From positions 99,600,829-99,664,828 of the forward strand of contig NC_030677.2 of the NCBI RefSeq assembly GCF_000004195.4: DNA of 64,000 nt, written 5' to 3'. The notes beneath the pieces are model-generated. The model was not told where the DNA came from and did no database searches. It saw nothing but the letters and a program-made list of their open reading frames with translations. Positions within the stretch are counted from its first letter, which is position 1. Every line of letters begins with the position of its first letter. The translations under genes were made by a program, and so were the position numbers. This document shows, piece after piece, positions 46,901 to 57,721 of the stretch. Source of the DNA: Xenopus tropicalis. Its lineage: Eukaryota > Chordata > Amphibia > Anura > Pipidae.

Positions 46901-47620
46901 CTTTAATGCAGAATGGGTGGGGGAGGGGTGCGCATCTCAAGCGTAGGAAGAATCAGTTTGCAGAATTTCAGTGTAACAGTGCAGTCCAAAGAAACGTCTG
47001 CTGAGGTTGCATGTTCCAGATTGGTCCAGACAGCATCTGGTTTTAATTGCTCTGCTTCCACAGAATCTTTCTTTAAGGCATGGATTATAGCTTAAAAGCT
47101 GGTCACACTCACGTGTTTTATGAAGAGAAATATAAAATGCAGCAAGATTCTTCTCTGTGAAATAACATTTTATCCATGACATATGTGTGTTTAAAATAAG
47201 TATACCAATTATACTGTAACAAGCTTAACACAATCTTTTAGTTGTATAAAGGATTTCAAATTACTTGTGACACGTTGCCAACTGGTAGATTTTAGACCTA
47301 ATATTTAATTAAATCCACTAAAGGATTTTTTTTATGTTTAAGTTAATACAAAGTATGAAGTCATAGCTGAGATGTATTAAAGTAAAAGATTTACAGGCTA
47401 CAACATCCTGTGCAAATTCAGAGAAGATGACTTTTGTCCATGATTGCTCAGAAGTTGGTTTATGATTTGGTCTTCTACATCTTTTTTATTAGGGAACTCA
47501 GAATGAAAGTAGCTGGGGCAAGATAAACAATCGTTATTTATCTGAGCTTTTCAACAAAATGTTGTCATTATATGTCACCATGACAATAAGACAGAAATTT
47601 TGCATGTGAGGAAAGAATGT
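43940..47620. other. repeat-poor intergenic stretch, possible regulatory DNA
   Basis: No repeat family or convincing exon in 3.7 kb. Parts at 44700-44930 and 45900-46400 have mixed composition with TAATTAATT words and few simple runs, unlike their surroundings. ORFs here (for example 46003-46200 plus) lack domains and splice structure. I cannot test conservation. Confidence 0.35.
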
Positions 47621-47768
47621 GTGTATAACTTTATGTGTATAGCGCTACTAGAATAAGCAGCACTGTACAATTTTATAGTGTAGAAGAGTAGGGAGGATAT
47701 AAAAATATATATAAATATGTATAAATATTTAGAGTTCAAGTGCCATATGGTAAGAGACACACATTTTC
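47621..47768. repeat. decayed copy of GCGCTACTAG repeat
   Basis: Contains ATAGCGCTACTAG, AAGCAGCACTGTAC, a TA-rich middle and AAGTGCCATATGGTAAGAGA, in the same order as the copy at 55750-56235. Confidence 0.65.
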
Positions 47769-47774
47769 TTACCA

Positions 47775-50600
47775 AATATGACATTTGCAGAAGAGCTTCT
47801 ATGGGCCACATCAGACACAAGGACAGATGCATCAGACAAAGGCAGATTATTTAGCGTTTTGTTATTCCTTTCCTTCTGCTATCTCTTGGTTTTATATGTC
47901 TGTCCATAACGTCTTACTACATAGCTTAGTTTAAAGCTGTGATTATATTATGCCATCTTACAAAGAAGGCCTTTAATGGTTTCATTTAAAAAAGCATGAA
48001 AGAGATGCTTTATTATTTTTTTAATTAAATACAGCTATAGTCTGCTAACCATATAATCATTTATTATGCTGATTGGGCACTTGACTATAGTGTAAATAGT
48101 CTGTTTTTAGTGCAAGTTGTACAGGAAACTGTACTTTTTTGCTTTTACTTGTTCAAGCAGGAAACTAATTGTGCAGATAAAATTTGCTGCTCCCTAATCA
48201 TTGTAATATAGAAAATGCTACCACTATTAATACAGTGAGATTAAATAAATATCATTTTTCATTAAAATGAAAAATCTGCAAAATCTGAGAAATAAAACGG
48301 ACTTCCCTGAAGCTCTGAAAGTTCAATTGGGTTACAGGAAACTGATCACGGTGGCATTTATATGTAGACATGGGCTCTGTTCTAAAAACAGCAATAGCAT
48401 CCTTGATTGTGAACGTCAGAGGTGCTCTGTGAGTAAAAAAGTGAGAGTCTGTTCTTCAAGCACCATCAACTGCTTTCTGCTGAGATGGGGAAAGACAGTA
48501 CATACAAACCAGTCTGTTACTAATAGTTTAATATAAGGAAAGTGATAATGTTTTACAATATTACTACTAAATGGTTTAGTCGCAAAGGAAAAGGTACCCC
48601 TTATTTAAAAATACGCTTGTCTTTTTAATGCATTAAAACTAGTTTAAAGCAAAATTTTTATATCTGAATATACACAGATGATAAATCTTTGCATAGCCAA
48701 ACCTAAGTTCTCTGCCCACAAGCAGAAGACACATCTCTAGGTCAGTCATCATTACCCTAATTATTTAACTGGCCTTTTGAGATGAGTTCTCATTTTATCA
48801 TGCTCATTCTTCTCATAAAATGCACTATGTTCCCTAGCTAATAATCAGCTCACAGATGATGTCAAGGAACAAGCTAATAATAATTAGCTAAAATATTTGA
48901 ATAATTAAATCAGATTTAAAGCCTGAGTGCACAGGGGCAATATAGCCTTTATCTGTGTGGGTGTAGGGGGAGTGTCTCTGTGTAAAGAGCCTTTCGTTCA
49001 TTTAAGTACTGCTGAATATAAATAGTATTAGTTATAAAAACACATTTTGAGAAAATGATATCCAATCTTTAAATTGCAAATATGCAGTTTTAGTTATGTT
49101 CTAGTTTCCTTCTCACATTATTAATTACAGCTAAATTATATTGATGTTTCATTGGGGTACCCTGAAGAACAATAATAACTAATTCTAAACAATAGTGAAA
49201 ATTCTAACATTACTGTTGTTGTAAGTATTATAGGATTTTTTCTTTTCTTAATAGATCAGCCTTGTTTTGAGATGTGAGTCCAGAGATAGTACATAAAATA
49301 TTTATTTATACATGCTGCAGGGTAGTATATCTTTAATGACACAGCCTTTTCATCCAGAGCTTAGCCTTGGTATTATTTTGCCCAGGTAGCATTTTATGAC
49401 TAAAATCAACAAGAAGCAACACTTTTATCTTCTTTTTGTTTTATCTTGCCCCGACTCTCCTGTTGTAGTCACACATGCCTGCTCAGAAAGGCAGACAGTA
49501 AAAAGAAGAAACTAATTAAAAATTGGAAGTGTCTCACGTTGGAGCATTTGGATGTGTTCAGTAGTGAAAAACGAGCGTCATGTTGCAAGAAAATCAATTT
49601 TACAGTTACAGGAGCAGAATAAATGGAGGTGGTGCATTAAGGGAAATGAAAAGACCCTAAAACATTGAGCACAAAGAGAAAGGGCACCAAGATAGTGGTG
49701 CTGGCTCTGAATAGCATAGTATACGGCCTCACTGCCTGCTGTTTCCTTCTGAAATGTGTTTGCTTAATGTTTGGGATATGTCATACATAATAATATCACT
49801 CTGAACAATACGAGGTGGTAGATCTATTGCAGACGTGGAAGTTCATTAACTGCTTGAAAGGCACCTAGTCTGTGTGCATATCAAGAGCCAGAAGACAGAG
49901 AATGTGGCATGAGGATAACTGACTGTATTGTGATGGAAGAATTGCTGTATGTACTGTAGCGCCTTACCCTGCTGAATGGAAAATGCATATTTATAAACCT
50001 TCAAAGTATGCTTCTTTTATAAGCATAGCTATTGTATGCCATAGCAGAGAATTAGAACTTGAATTAAGCCTTGATTTGATTACTTGGAAAGGCAACAGTT
50101 AGTTTAAAAGGTCTAAAAGGAAATTATAATTAATTTATCATTTCAATTGCCCTCATTTTAAACTTAAATAATGTAGTGTAGCTTTCATTACACCACCCGA
50201 TTCCAGTCAGTTTCTTTTTTATATCATTGACTGCTTCGGTTTTACTTTTAAGTTATCTAAGTTGTTCAAATAAACCCTTTATTTTGAGGGGAGGGAGTAA
50301 TATAGTCAATGGCAACCTTGTATCTTACATGTATTGTGCTCTGCCATAAATCAAGGGTATAATTGCATCCCTGATTTTTCGCATTATGTGGAATTTTCAA
50401 GAAAAAAATACATAACTTTATAAGATTTTCTCTCCGGTCTTACCTTTTTAGTCCATTTTTTACTGCTAATTTGACACCTCTTTTGTATTTAATTTAGACA
50501 TACAAATATAGATTTTCTTTTTAAAGGAATTGCAGAAAAATGTCCTCATCGAAAATTTGCATGTTTGCTTAGTTTTGCTGCATTAAAGTAGCCCAATAAT
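47775..50600. other. repeat-poor intergenic stretch
   Basis: No gene or repeat family recognised. The parts at 48700-48900 and 49440-49720 have several TAATTA/AATTAG words and mixed composition. Confidence 0.35.
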
Positions 50601-50607
50601 TCTATCT

Positions 50608-50660
50608 ATGTATATCTTTATTTATATAGTGCTACTATAAGAATGAAACAAGTCACAAAT
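50608..50660. repeat. fragment of GCGCTACTAG repeat
   Basis: TATCTTTATTTATATAGTGC, TACTATAAGAATGAAAC match the start of the repeat at 55750. The MITE at 50661 follows directly. Confidence 0.5.
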
Positions 50661-50840
50661 GGGGCAGATTTATCAAACTGTGAAATTAGAGCTCACCACG
50701 GAAACATTTACCCACTCAAATTCAACCAATTTCTACTCATTCCTATAAGATTTTTAGAAGTGTATTTAGCAAACTCTAAAATACTCTTTTAAAAACCCCA
50801 TAGAAATTAATAGAATTTCACATTTTGATTAATCTGCCCC
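50661..50840. mobile_element. short GGGGCAGATTTAT MITE
   Basis: The ends GGGGCAGATTTATCAAA and TTTTGATTAATCTGCCCC are inverted. It is 180 bp and appears to have inserted into the GCGCTACTAG repeat fragment. The ends match those of 30602-30977, but the target duplication is not clear. Confidence 0.7.
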
Positions 50841-50849
50841 ACATGTCTC

Positions 50850-51825
50850 AATCTAAATCTGAGTGTCCTGAGCACTTCATGAGGATTACTAATTATTGGC
50901 CAGGCAGTATTAAATTGGTATTTTTATAATGGTGTTTTTTAATTTATAGTTTTTTAATTTTATAGTTTTGTGCACCACTGTGATTTAAGTAAGTATAACC
51001 AATCCACTGAATCTAAATCATACAAAAAGACGTATATGTATGTATGTTGTATTCCAGGCCCCTTTACCAAAAAAAAAAAAAAAAGTTTTTTCATCAATGG
51101 CAATTAAACTGTTTGATAAGGGACAAAACAAGTTCAGATTATTCAAGAAGTAAAATACCTTTCTATATTGAGAATGTCCCTTAGGATCACTGCACATAAG
51201 CCCATTTTCATCAGCTTTAGTGTGTTTTCAGATGCAATGAAAGAGGATGAAAATGAAAACCACAGGTGTTCTGGAGAGACACCTCTATGAATGAAAATTG
51301 GGAACATCACAAAATAGCCTTTCAAAAGAGAGTGCATCACAATGTAAAGTAATTGCAAAGAAAACCATGTTTGAAAAAGAGGCATTAAATGTATACATGG
51401 CATATTCCTCCACTGTACATCTTCAAGATGGGCACATAGCACATTTCTCATAAGTTGAAAGTGATAATTAGCCCATTGCATTTATTAAGCAGGAGTATCT
51501 GGATCCAACATGTCAAGAATGTTTACTCATATAATCAGAAATATAGCCGACCAGTTTACATTTAATGAGTGAGGTAGGGATAAATGCTACCTTATAACTG
51601 GTGGGAAAGAGAGTGTGCCTCTGTATCCATTTGCCGTTTACTGTTGGAGGGTGGCAGTGGACTCATCTGTGAGATTATATTGATATCTATTCAAATTTTT
51701 CTTTGTCGTTACCACTCAAAAAACCGCTACAAGACCTTTCCCATATTCTGGGTATTTGAAAAAGTAATGCCCAAACCCCCATAATTAAATATTTCCCATC
51801 TTATTCATGTACCTGACTGGTGCAG
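50850..51825. other. intergenic, no named element
   Basis: A poly-A run is at 51069-51084. The direct repeat TTTTTTAATTTATAGTTTT occurs at about 50935-50970. No exon is recognised. Confidence 0.4.
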
Positions 51826-51833
51826 TGTCAAAC

Positions 51834-52321
51834 TGTCAGGTTGTGCTAACCTCTCCTCTCTAGCATAAGAACCCCCCTTTTTTAGCTACCCACAGGGAAA
51901 CAGAAAACACAACAGTATACGATGAAGATGACCACAGCTTCGGCTCGGCCTGCCCCTGCCACTAATCACACCTTGCTAACTGCCACTTAAACTCAAACAT
52001 AAGCCCGTCCCTTGGCAAGCATTCCCAAACCCTACCTCCTATGCTGTGACAAAAGTACAACTTACCCCTGAACTCATTTTTCAGGTGGGCAGGAGGGATG
52101 CTGCTCCCTCGTGTGGCTAAACCAGATGTGAGTGTTCTTCGTCCACTGCCCTCACTGTATTTCTGACCTTCCTACCCCTCTCCACAGTGAACACACAGCC
52201 ATCCTTCCCTCCTGTCCCTCTCTTGCACATCATTCTGAGACAGCTCAAAGTAGGAATAGCAAGAAGCGCAGCCTGCTTTAAGGAAGGCAGTAAGGACAGG
52301 GCTAGCTGCGCAAACCTGACA
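51834..52321. mobile_element. TGTCAGG...CCTGACA-bounded segment (LTR or MITE)
   Basis: The edges are TGTCAGGTTGTGC and GCGCAAACCTGACA, an inverted match of 9 bp. The 488-bp interior is pyrimidine-rich, with no A/T runs, unlike the flanks. TG...CA with inverted TGTCAGG fits a solo LTR, but I see no matching duplication next to it, nor a polyadenylation signal. Confidence 0.45.
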
Positions 52322-52329
52322 CTCCAGAT

Positions 52330-52670
52330 TTCTTTATGCTCTTGAACTTGCTCCCCTGGCGGGTCATAAATTGCCTGTATAGGCTATCTGTTTCTGAGAG
52401 CACTTAGTTCCAACACTTACTCTGGAGAAGCCAACTTGCTACCCATATAATTGGACGTCAGTCCCTACTGTGATCATTAATGATAATAATGCCTGGAACT
52501 GTACTTTTCTTATGTAACCGTTGTATTACATTGTATGTAAAAGATACTTTTATAGTAGGACTTTAAACATGTTTAAGAGGAACACTGCAAAAATTTTCTT
52601 TACCATAATGAAAGAAAATGCAATTCTAAGCAACTTTATCGTATGCATTACTTACAAATAACCAAAAATA
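52330..52670. other. intergenic, no named element
   Basis: Short AT-rich spacer without recognised features. Confidence 0.4.
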
Positions 52671-53078
52671 TTAAAGGAGAAGGAAAGCCTAAGTCACTTG
52701 GGGGTGCCAAAATGTTAGGCACCCCCAAGTGACTTTAATCGCTTAGCTCGTACCCCGGGCTGGTGCCCCTGTTAGGAGAAAACCACACCAGCCCGGGGTA
52801 GCTGCGAGCGCTTCCTTCTTCCACGTTGGTGCATTGCACATGCACATTAGAGTGAAAAGCCGAACTTTAAAACAAAGTCAGCTTTTCACTCTAATGCGCA
52901 TGCGCCGGCCCAGGGATTTCTCTGCAGAAGAAACGCGGAAGGAGGAAGCGCTCACTACAGGTACCCCGGGCTGGTGCAGTTTTCTCCTAACAGGGGTAAA
53001 AGGTAAGCGATTAAAGTTACTTGGGGGTGCCTAATATTTTGGCACCCCCAAGTGACTTAGCCATTCCTTCTCCTTTAA
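52671..53078. mobile_element. T2-type MITE, intact, strongly self-complementary
   Basis: The ends are TTAAAGGAGAAGGAAAG and CCATTCCTTCTCCTTTAA with TTAA at both edges. Inner inverted pairs include GGTGCCAAAATGTTAGGCAC, GGCTGGTGCCCCTGTTAGGA and their partners; TAGAGTGAAAAGCC is mirrored by GCTTTTCACTCTA. The entire 408 bp could fold into one long hairpin. It is the cleanest of its family here (older relatives at 4949 and 6415). Confidence 0.88.
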
Positions 53079-53084
53079 AGCTAG

Positions 53085-54085
53085 TCATAAATGTAACTAC
53101 ATTTCAAAGCAGTATTTGACTACTGGGTCAATCTCTTTAATCAGTGTAGCAGAAACAAGTTCTCTGCCAGTCTAGATTCCAGTTTCCGCAATTTCTTGCA
53201 TTAGTATTTAAAGATCTGTAAATCAACTAACTTCTTTTACATTCTCTTACATTCTTTTACATAACTCTAACTATAATAACTGAACATTTGTATTGGTTGT
53301 AAAGAAAAGATGATTAGATGAACTGATTATTTTTTTTCTTGTAAAAAAAAAATAATTGTGGTGGCTTCCCCTTAAAACCAAAATAGCAAATTACAAGTCT
53401 GAACAGAATGTGCAGGAACCAGGGGTCTAGATGCTTACATCTATTTTATGTACATGTTTTCCTTTACAAAAAAGTTCATAAAAGGAAAAATGTACCTGAT
53501 TCAAGTAATATTTCCCTCACAGATTGTATTCTAGTTGAGGAAAGTCATGGAGGATAAACATTATTTATAAATAACATAGATTTTTCCTTTAAACGCTGTC
53601 TGAAATGGCATAACTTTCATCAGAGGCAGCACAGTCTATTTATTTCCACAAACAAATCAACCAAAATGATAGTGGGTGATGACTGTCCTTCTACTGTTTC
53701 AATCTCACAATGCTAACCCAACCAAAAAATGTTTTGTTACATCCTTTGCTACCTTAAATATATATGCCACATTCGCCAGGGTATGTTCTATCATATTTTA
53801 TTGACACAAAAGTCACAATAACATTTCTAGTCATTAAATCATCTCTTTTTTTATAGGCTGCATCAAGTAGGCATCAGAAAAGTTTCTTTAGTTTACTTTT
53901 CCACCCCACAGACTATAATTTAGAACATTACCCACTTACCCACATTATGCAGGCGGCATTGGTCATAACTGCCACCATTTGCCATCATTTGGTCCACAGA
54001 TGTGTTGAAATATTACTGTTCTTTGTCTTTAATATACCTATTGTCAGGTGCAATACTGATATAAAAAAAGAAGTCAGGACCATTT
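53085..54085. other. intergenic, no named element
   Basis: A-rich and T-rich runs (53330-53353). No exon or family recognised. Confidence 0.4.
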
Positions 54086-54091
54086 AGCAAA

Positions 54092-54650
54092 TTAAAGGAG
54101 AACTAAACTCTAAATATGGCTAGCCATATTTTATATACTAGGCTTTCTGCACCAGCCTAACGGTATAGCATTGCTATAACAGTAATGATCCAGGACTTCA
54201 AAGTTGTGCACTGAAGCTCCCCATCTTGGATTTTGTTAGTAGTGTCTGGGACACTCACATGCTTAGTGTGCTTTGGGCAGCTAACTAAAAGCTGTGCTTA
54301 AGGTTCTCTGCAAATCATTAAGCAGAAAATAAGGATTGCCTGTAATAGAAGCTGATGTTGCAGGGTTGATTTAATTCTGATTGGAAATGTACTGGTTTTT
54401 GAGTTGCCATATAAAGAGAATCTGAATTATTTGCTAATCAGCCTTGTATTGTAAGTTTTATCTATACAGTATGTACAGTATATTGTGAGCTGGTCCCTAA
54501 GCCCTGTAACTGACAGTAGCACAGAGTATGGGCTTCTTTAGAGGTACAGATCTTCCCTGCTAAAGGGCTGTGGTTGCCTTGGTCTGGTATAGAACCCCAA
54601 AACATAATGTGCTGCATTTCTACCCTTCTTCTTTGTCTAAATAGACCCTA
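54092..54650. mobile_element. T2-type MITE (AGAACTAAAC family), copy 1
   Basis: It starts TTAAAGGAGAACTAAACTC and has ATGGCTAG, CTGCACCAGCCTAA, AGCAGTAATGATCCAGGAC-like and GAACCCCAAAACATAATGTG words that recur in the copy at 59853-60402. The right end has decayed. Confidence 0.75.
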
Positions 54651-55037
54651 AGACAACATAGGAGCAGCTACATAGTTGACTTGAGTGTCCTCAGATTTGC
54701 AGGTAAATGTGACCATACACGTGCTGATAAAAAACTGCAATTGATCTATGAATCCCGGTCTTCTGCTACCCTTCATCTGACTGATAAGTGATCATTGTCA
54801 CCTGATGAATCAAATGCTAAACACTTCTAGATCATCCTGATTTTACAATAGAATACAAGTATGGGGAGCCATGTAGGTTACAGGTTTCTTTCTAAACAAG
54901 TGATTCTGTAATGTTTAAGTACACATGAAGTTTCCTTTAGGCAAGATTTTAACCTAGTAATAAGGGCTGAAGACGGAAATCAATACATTCTGAAAGAAAA
55001 GTAAATTCACTATGGAGGTTATAATCCTCCCTGTAGG

Positions 55038-55291
55038 CAGCTCCCATGGTTTATGCATTTTTAGAAGGTGATGAAATATTGGAACAGCATCATTCTTAGG
55101 AAGAAGGCCGCTGGTGTCTTGTACTATCTTGATAAGCCTCGCCATTCATGACTTTATGACCCTTCAGCTCCCATGGTTTATGCATTTTAGAAGGTGATGA
55201 AAAATTGGAACAGCATCATTCTTAGGAAGAAGGCCACTGATGTCTTGTACTGTCTTGATAAGCCTCACCCTTCATGAATTCTCTTCATTAC
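55038..55291. repeat. 127-bp tandem duplication
   Basis: Two units in head-to-tail order begin with CAGCTCCCATGGTTTATGCA at 55038 and 55165. They share GGTGATGAAA, TTGGAACAGCATCATTCTTA and GGAAGAAGGCC with about 8 changes. On the minus strand the first unit is open (SGLLPKNDAVPIFHHLLKMH), but I recognise no domain. Confidence 0.85.
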
Positions 55292-55299
55292 CAACACTT

Positions 55300-55745
55300 C
55301 ATTAAACATTTCATGAAAGCGTGCACTTTCTATGATCCAAATATCTATGATAAAGCTAACAGGCAACTTGAACAAAATAATTTCCTTCCATGAAAATTTG
55401 TTCAGCTAGCACTATTAAGAGAAAAAGAACCCATGCTAACTTATGCTTGTGTGATCACAGGTTTGCTGAGCCCATTGACCATTTACAAAAAGTTCTGAAA
55501 TTTCACCCCGTACTATACCACCTTAATTAGTCAGGTATTGCATTTGTACTATAGTGAATGTGTGCCTCTTATACTCCTTTTCCATGCCTCCAGCAAAATA
55601 ATGTCTGGGATGCCCTCCACATCTGCATATATACAGCCTATTTTTGTTGTTTTTATTTCTGTGAGAACTAGTAAAACCCAGAACTTTATAAAATTGGCAT
55701 TTAGGAAAAAATGGCTATGGAGGGGGACCGTTAGAAATGCAAAGA
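55300..55745. other. intergenic, no named element
   Basis: No gene or repeat family recognised. Confidence 0.4.
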
Positions 55746-55862
55746 AATAAATGTATGTATGTATAACTTTATTTATAAAGCGCCACAAGGGTACGCAGCG
55801 CTATACATTCTTACAAAATACAAAATTACACACAGGGAGGACAAGTGTTATAATAAATAAAT

Positions 55863-55865
<3 letters not shown>

Positions 55866-55909
<44 letters not shown>
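55866..55909. repeat. (TA)n microsatellite, left
   Basis: A perfect TA run of about 44 bp within the amphibian repeat. Confidence 0.92.
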
Positions 55910-55911
<2 letters not shown>

Positions 55912-56047
55912 CAAGAAGACAGGCACTCACGTATAAGTAGGTCCAAGGGAGCCTGGGTGCAGTCCCAAAATAATAGATGGAGTAGCTGTAGAGAGAGTCT
56001 GCACTCACAGGTCTTACAGAAAATGTAGAGGTGTTTATTCAAATCAA

Positions 56048-56050
<3 letters not shown>
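55910..56050. mobile_element. element inside (TA)n, related to the one at 42457
   Basis: It contains AGGCACTCACG, GCCTGGGTGCAG and TGCACTCACAGGTCTTACAG, in the same order as GGCACTCACG, GCCTGGGTGCAG and CGCACTCGCAGGACTTA at 42475-42575. It ends at GGTGTTTATTCAAATCAACA, before the AACGTTTCG part of the other copy. TA tracts lie on both sides. Confidence 0.7.

Positions 56051-56051
<1 letters not shown>

Positions 56052-56081
<30 letters not shown>
56052..56081. repeat. (TA)n microsatellite, right
   Basis: A perfect TA run closing the interval opened at 55866. Confidence 0.92.
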
Positions 56082-56084
<3 letters not shown>

Positions 56085-56239
56085 CAAAGGGAATAAGTGC
56101 CATGTGGTATGAGACACAGTAGGACGGAGGTCCCTGCCCCGTAGAGCTTATAATCTAAGTGGTTGGGTAACATACAGGCACAAACTGGAAGGTAAGAGTG
56201 CACCAGGTATGGGCATTTGCCCTTAAGCGCAAGAATAGG

Positions 56240-57015
56240 CAAAATAGTGTTTTAGTGCTCCAGAAGGTAACAGCTGAGCTTTTTCTTAAAGAGAGTTAGT
56301 GAGTGTATAAAGAAGATAGCACAATTCAGGTCTGAACTGCAATATTTGTGTTCTAGCCCTATCTTGACAGTTAACCTGGAAACATTGTAGACCATGCTCT
56401 TGCTGTTGGCTTGGACCTGCGACTGATGACCTCCTTATGTCATCTGCCAGCTGTCTTCTGCCTAGTTCATATTTCTGCCTCCTTTCCCAGTCCAAGTTGC
56501 AGTCATCACCCTTTATTACTTGGCATAAACAACCTCTTGTCCTATTATGTATGCAAATGCACAGTTGATGAATGTTGCAGCATTCAGTGGGTTTTAAATG
56601 GCAAGATGACTAAAGGGTCTATGAGTTTCAAAGCAAATTGGCTTGACTAAAAAGTGGAATGACAATTTCATTTTTATAATCTATAAAGCCTTCCATGTAC
56701 ACCTGTTTACTAAAGCTGCATCTGAAATCTTCTGGGGCAAAAACCGATGCCTTTATATACATATGTTGTCATACATGGTGTGTCATATGTACATAGACAC
56801 ATTTCAGACAATTTGTAATTAATTTTGAGTTGTTATTTTTTGTGATTTTTAAGTTGTCTTTTGAGTTTTATCTTTTTATTTAGCAGTTTGGAATTTCAAA
56901 AGCTAACTGGTTTCTAGGGTTTAATTTACCGTAGCACCCAGGCAGCGGTTTCATGCTGAGAGAGAAAAGGTAAACAAAAAGTAATAAAAAGTAACAATAA
57001 CAATTGAATTATAGC
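56240..57015. other. intergenic, no named element
   Basis: No gene or repeat family recognised. ORFs of 69-79 codons on both strands show no domain. Confidence 0.4.
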
Positions 57016-57017
57016 CT

Positions 57018-57172
57018 TATTTGGAATTCAAAATAGACCCTGGCATTTCTAGTACACAGAGACCCAAAGAGCACCCCGCCTGCCCACTAAATAGTGACAG
57101 TCTATGGCATCTTAGAACAACCCTCTGGCATTTGCCACAATCCACAGACTGTCAGTCAGGGCCTGCTGCAGA
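57018..57172. repeat. second copy of the GTCTGGACTGG short repeat
   Basis: Shares ACCCTGGCATTT, GTACACAGAGACCC, CCCTCTGGCATTTGCCA and GTCAGTCAGGGCCTG with 8552-8708. Confidence 0.65.
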
Positions 57173-57527
57173 TGGTCAGCGACCCCCCATTTTTGGAAAG
57201 AAACTGAAGGAAAATAGGAAAATAATGATTAAAAAAAACTCTTGAGAATTCTCAAGTAAGAGAAGAGATTTCTGGTCAAACAATTGTATAATAATCTACC
57301 CAGTGGTTAGAAAGAATCATGGCAACTGGAAGTTCACAATTTATTTTAAAAAGTTGGGTTCATAGTGGAGGTGATTTAGCAAAAATGGTTTACTTTTAGC
57401 ACAAAAAAAAAAACTTGGACCGTTAGTAAATGGACCCCTAAGTTTTTATTAAATGAACAGACTGGAAAAAATAAAGTATAAATGTAAAAGAGGGCATTAA
57501 TCCAGATAAACAGGCCAGTGTCATTTA

Positions 57528-57720
57528 GGGGCATATTTATTATGCTGTGTAAAAAACGGCAAGAAAATTCGCCACACATCGGCAGGCTTTGCCGTGTAAA
57601 AATGGCGTAAAATCTGCGTAATTTTTAATATCAGACGTCGATCTTTTCCATTTATTTTACACAGCTTTTTACTCCGTTTTTTCAGCGAATTAGTTTTACA
57701 CAGCATAATAAATACGCCCC
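57528..57720. mobile_element. short MITE, GGGGCATATTTATTATG ends
   Basis: The ends are GGGGCATATTTATTATGC and GCATAATAAATACGCCCC, with a further match GCTGTGTAAAA and TTTTACACAGC. It is flanked by TTA and TAA, thus at least TA on each side. 193 bp, non-coding. Confidence 0.82.
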
Positions 57721-57721
57721 T

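Larger units (their letters stand above)
55750..56235. repeat. GCGCCACAAGGGTACGCAGC repeat, split by TA tracts and an insert
   Basis: The left part has ATAACTTTATTTATAAAGCG, CCACAAGGGTACGCAGCGC and TATACATTCTTACAAAATAC. The right part has AAGTGCCATGTGGTATGAGA, GAGGTCCCTGCCCCGTAGAG, CTTATAATCTAAG and GGTAACATACAGGCACAAAC. This is a widespread amphibian repeat; less complete copies are at 47621 and 50608. Its middle carries expanded (TA)n, and in this a 140-bp element (55910-56050) has inserted. Confidence 0.8.

Noticed and set aside
55849..56242. ORFs with alternating Ile-Tyr
   Set aside because: Direct translation of the TA tracts.
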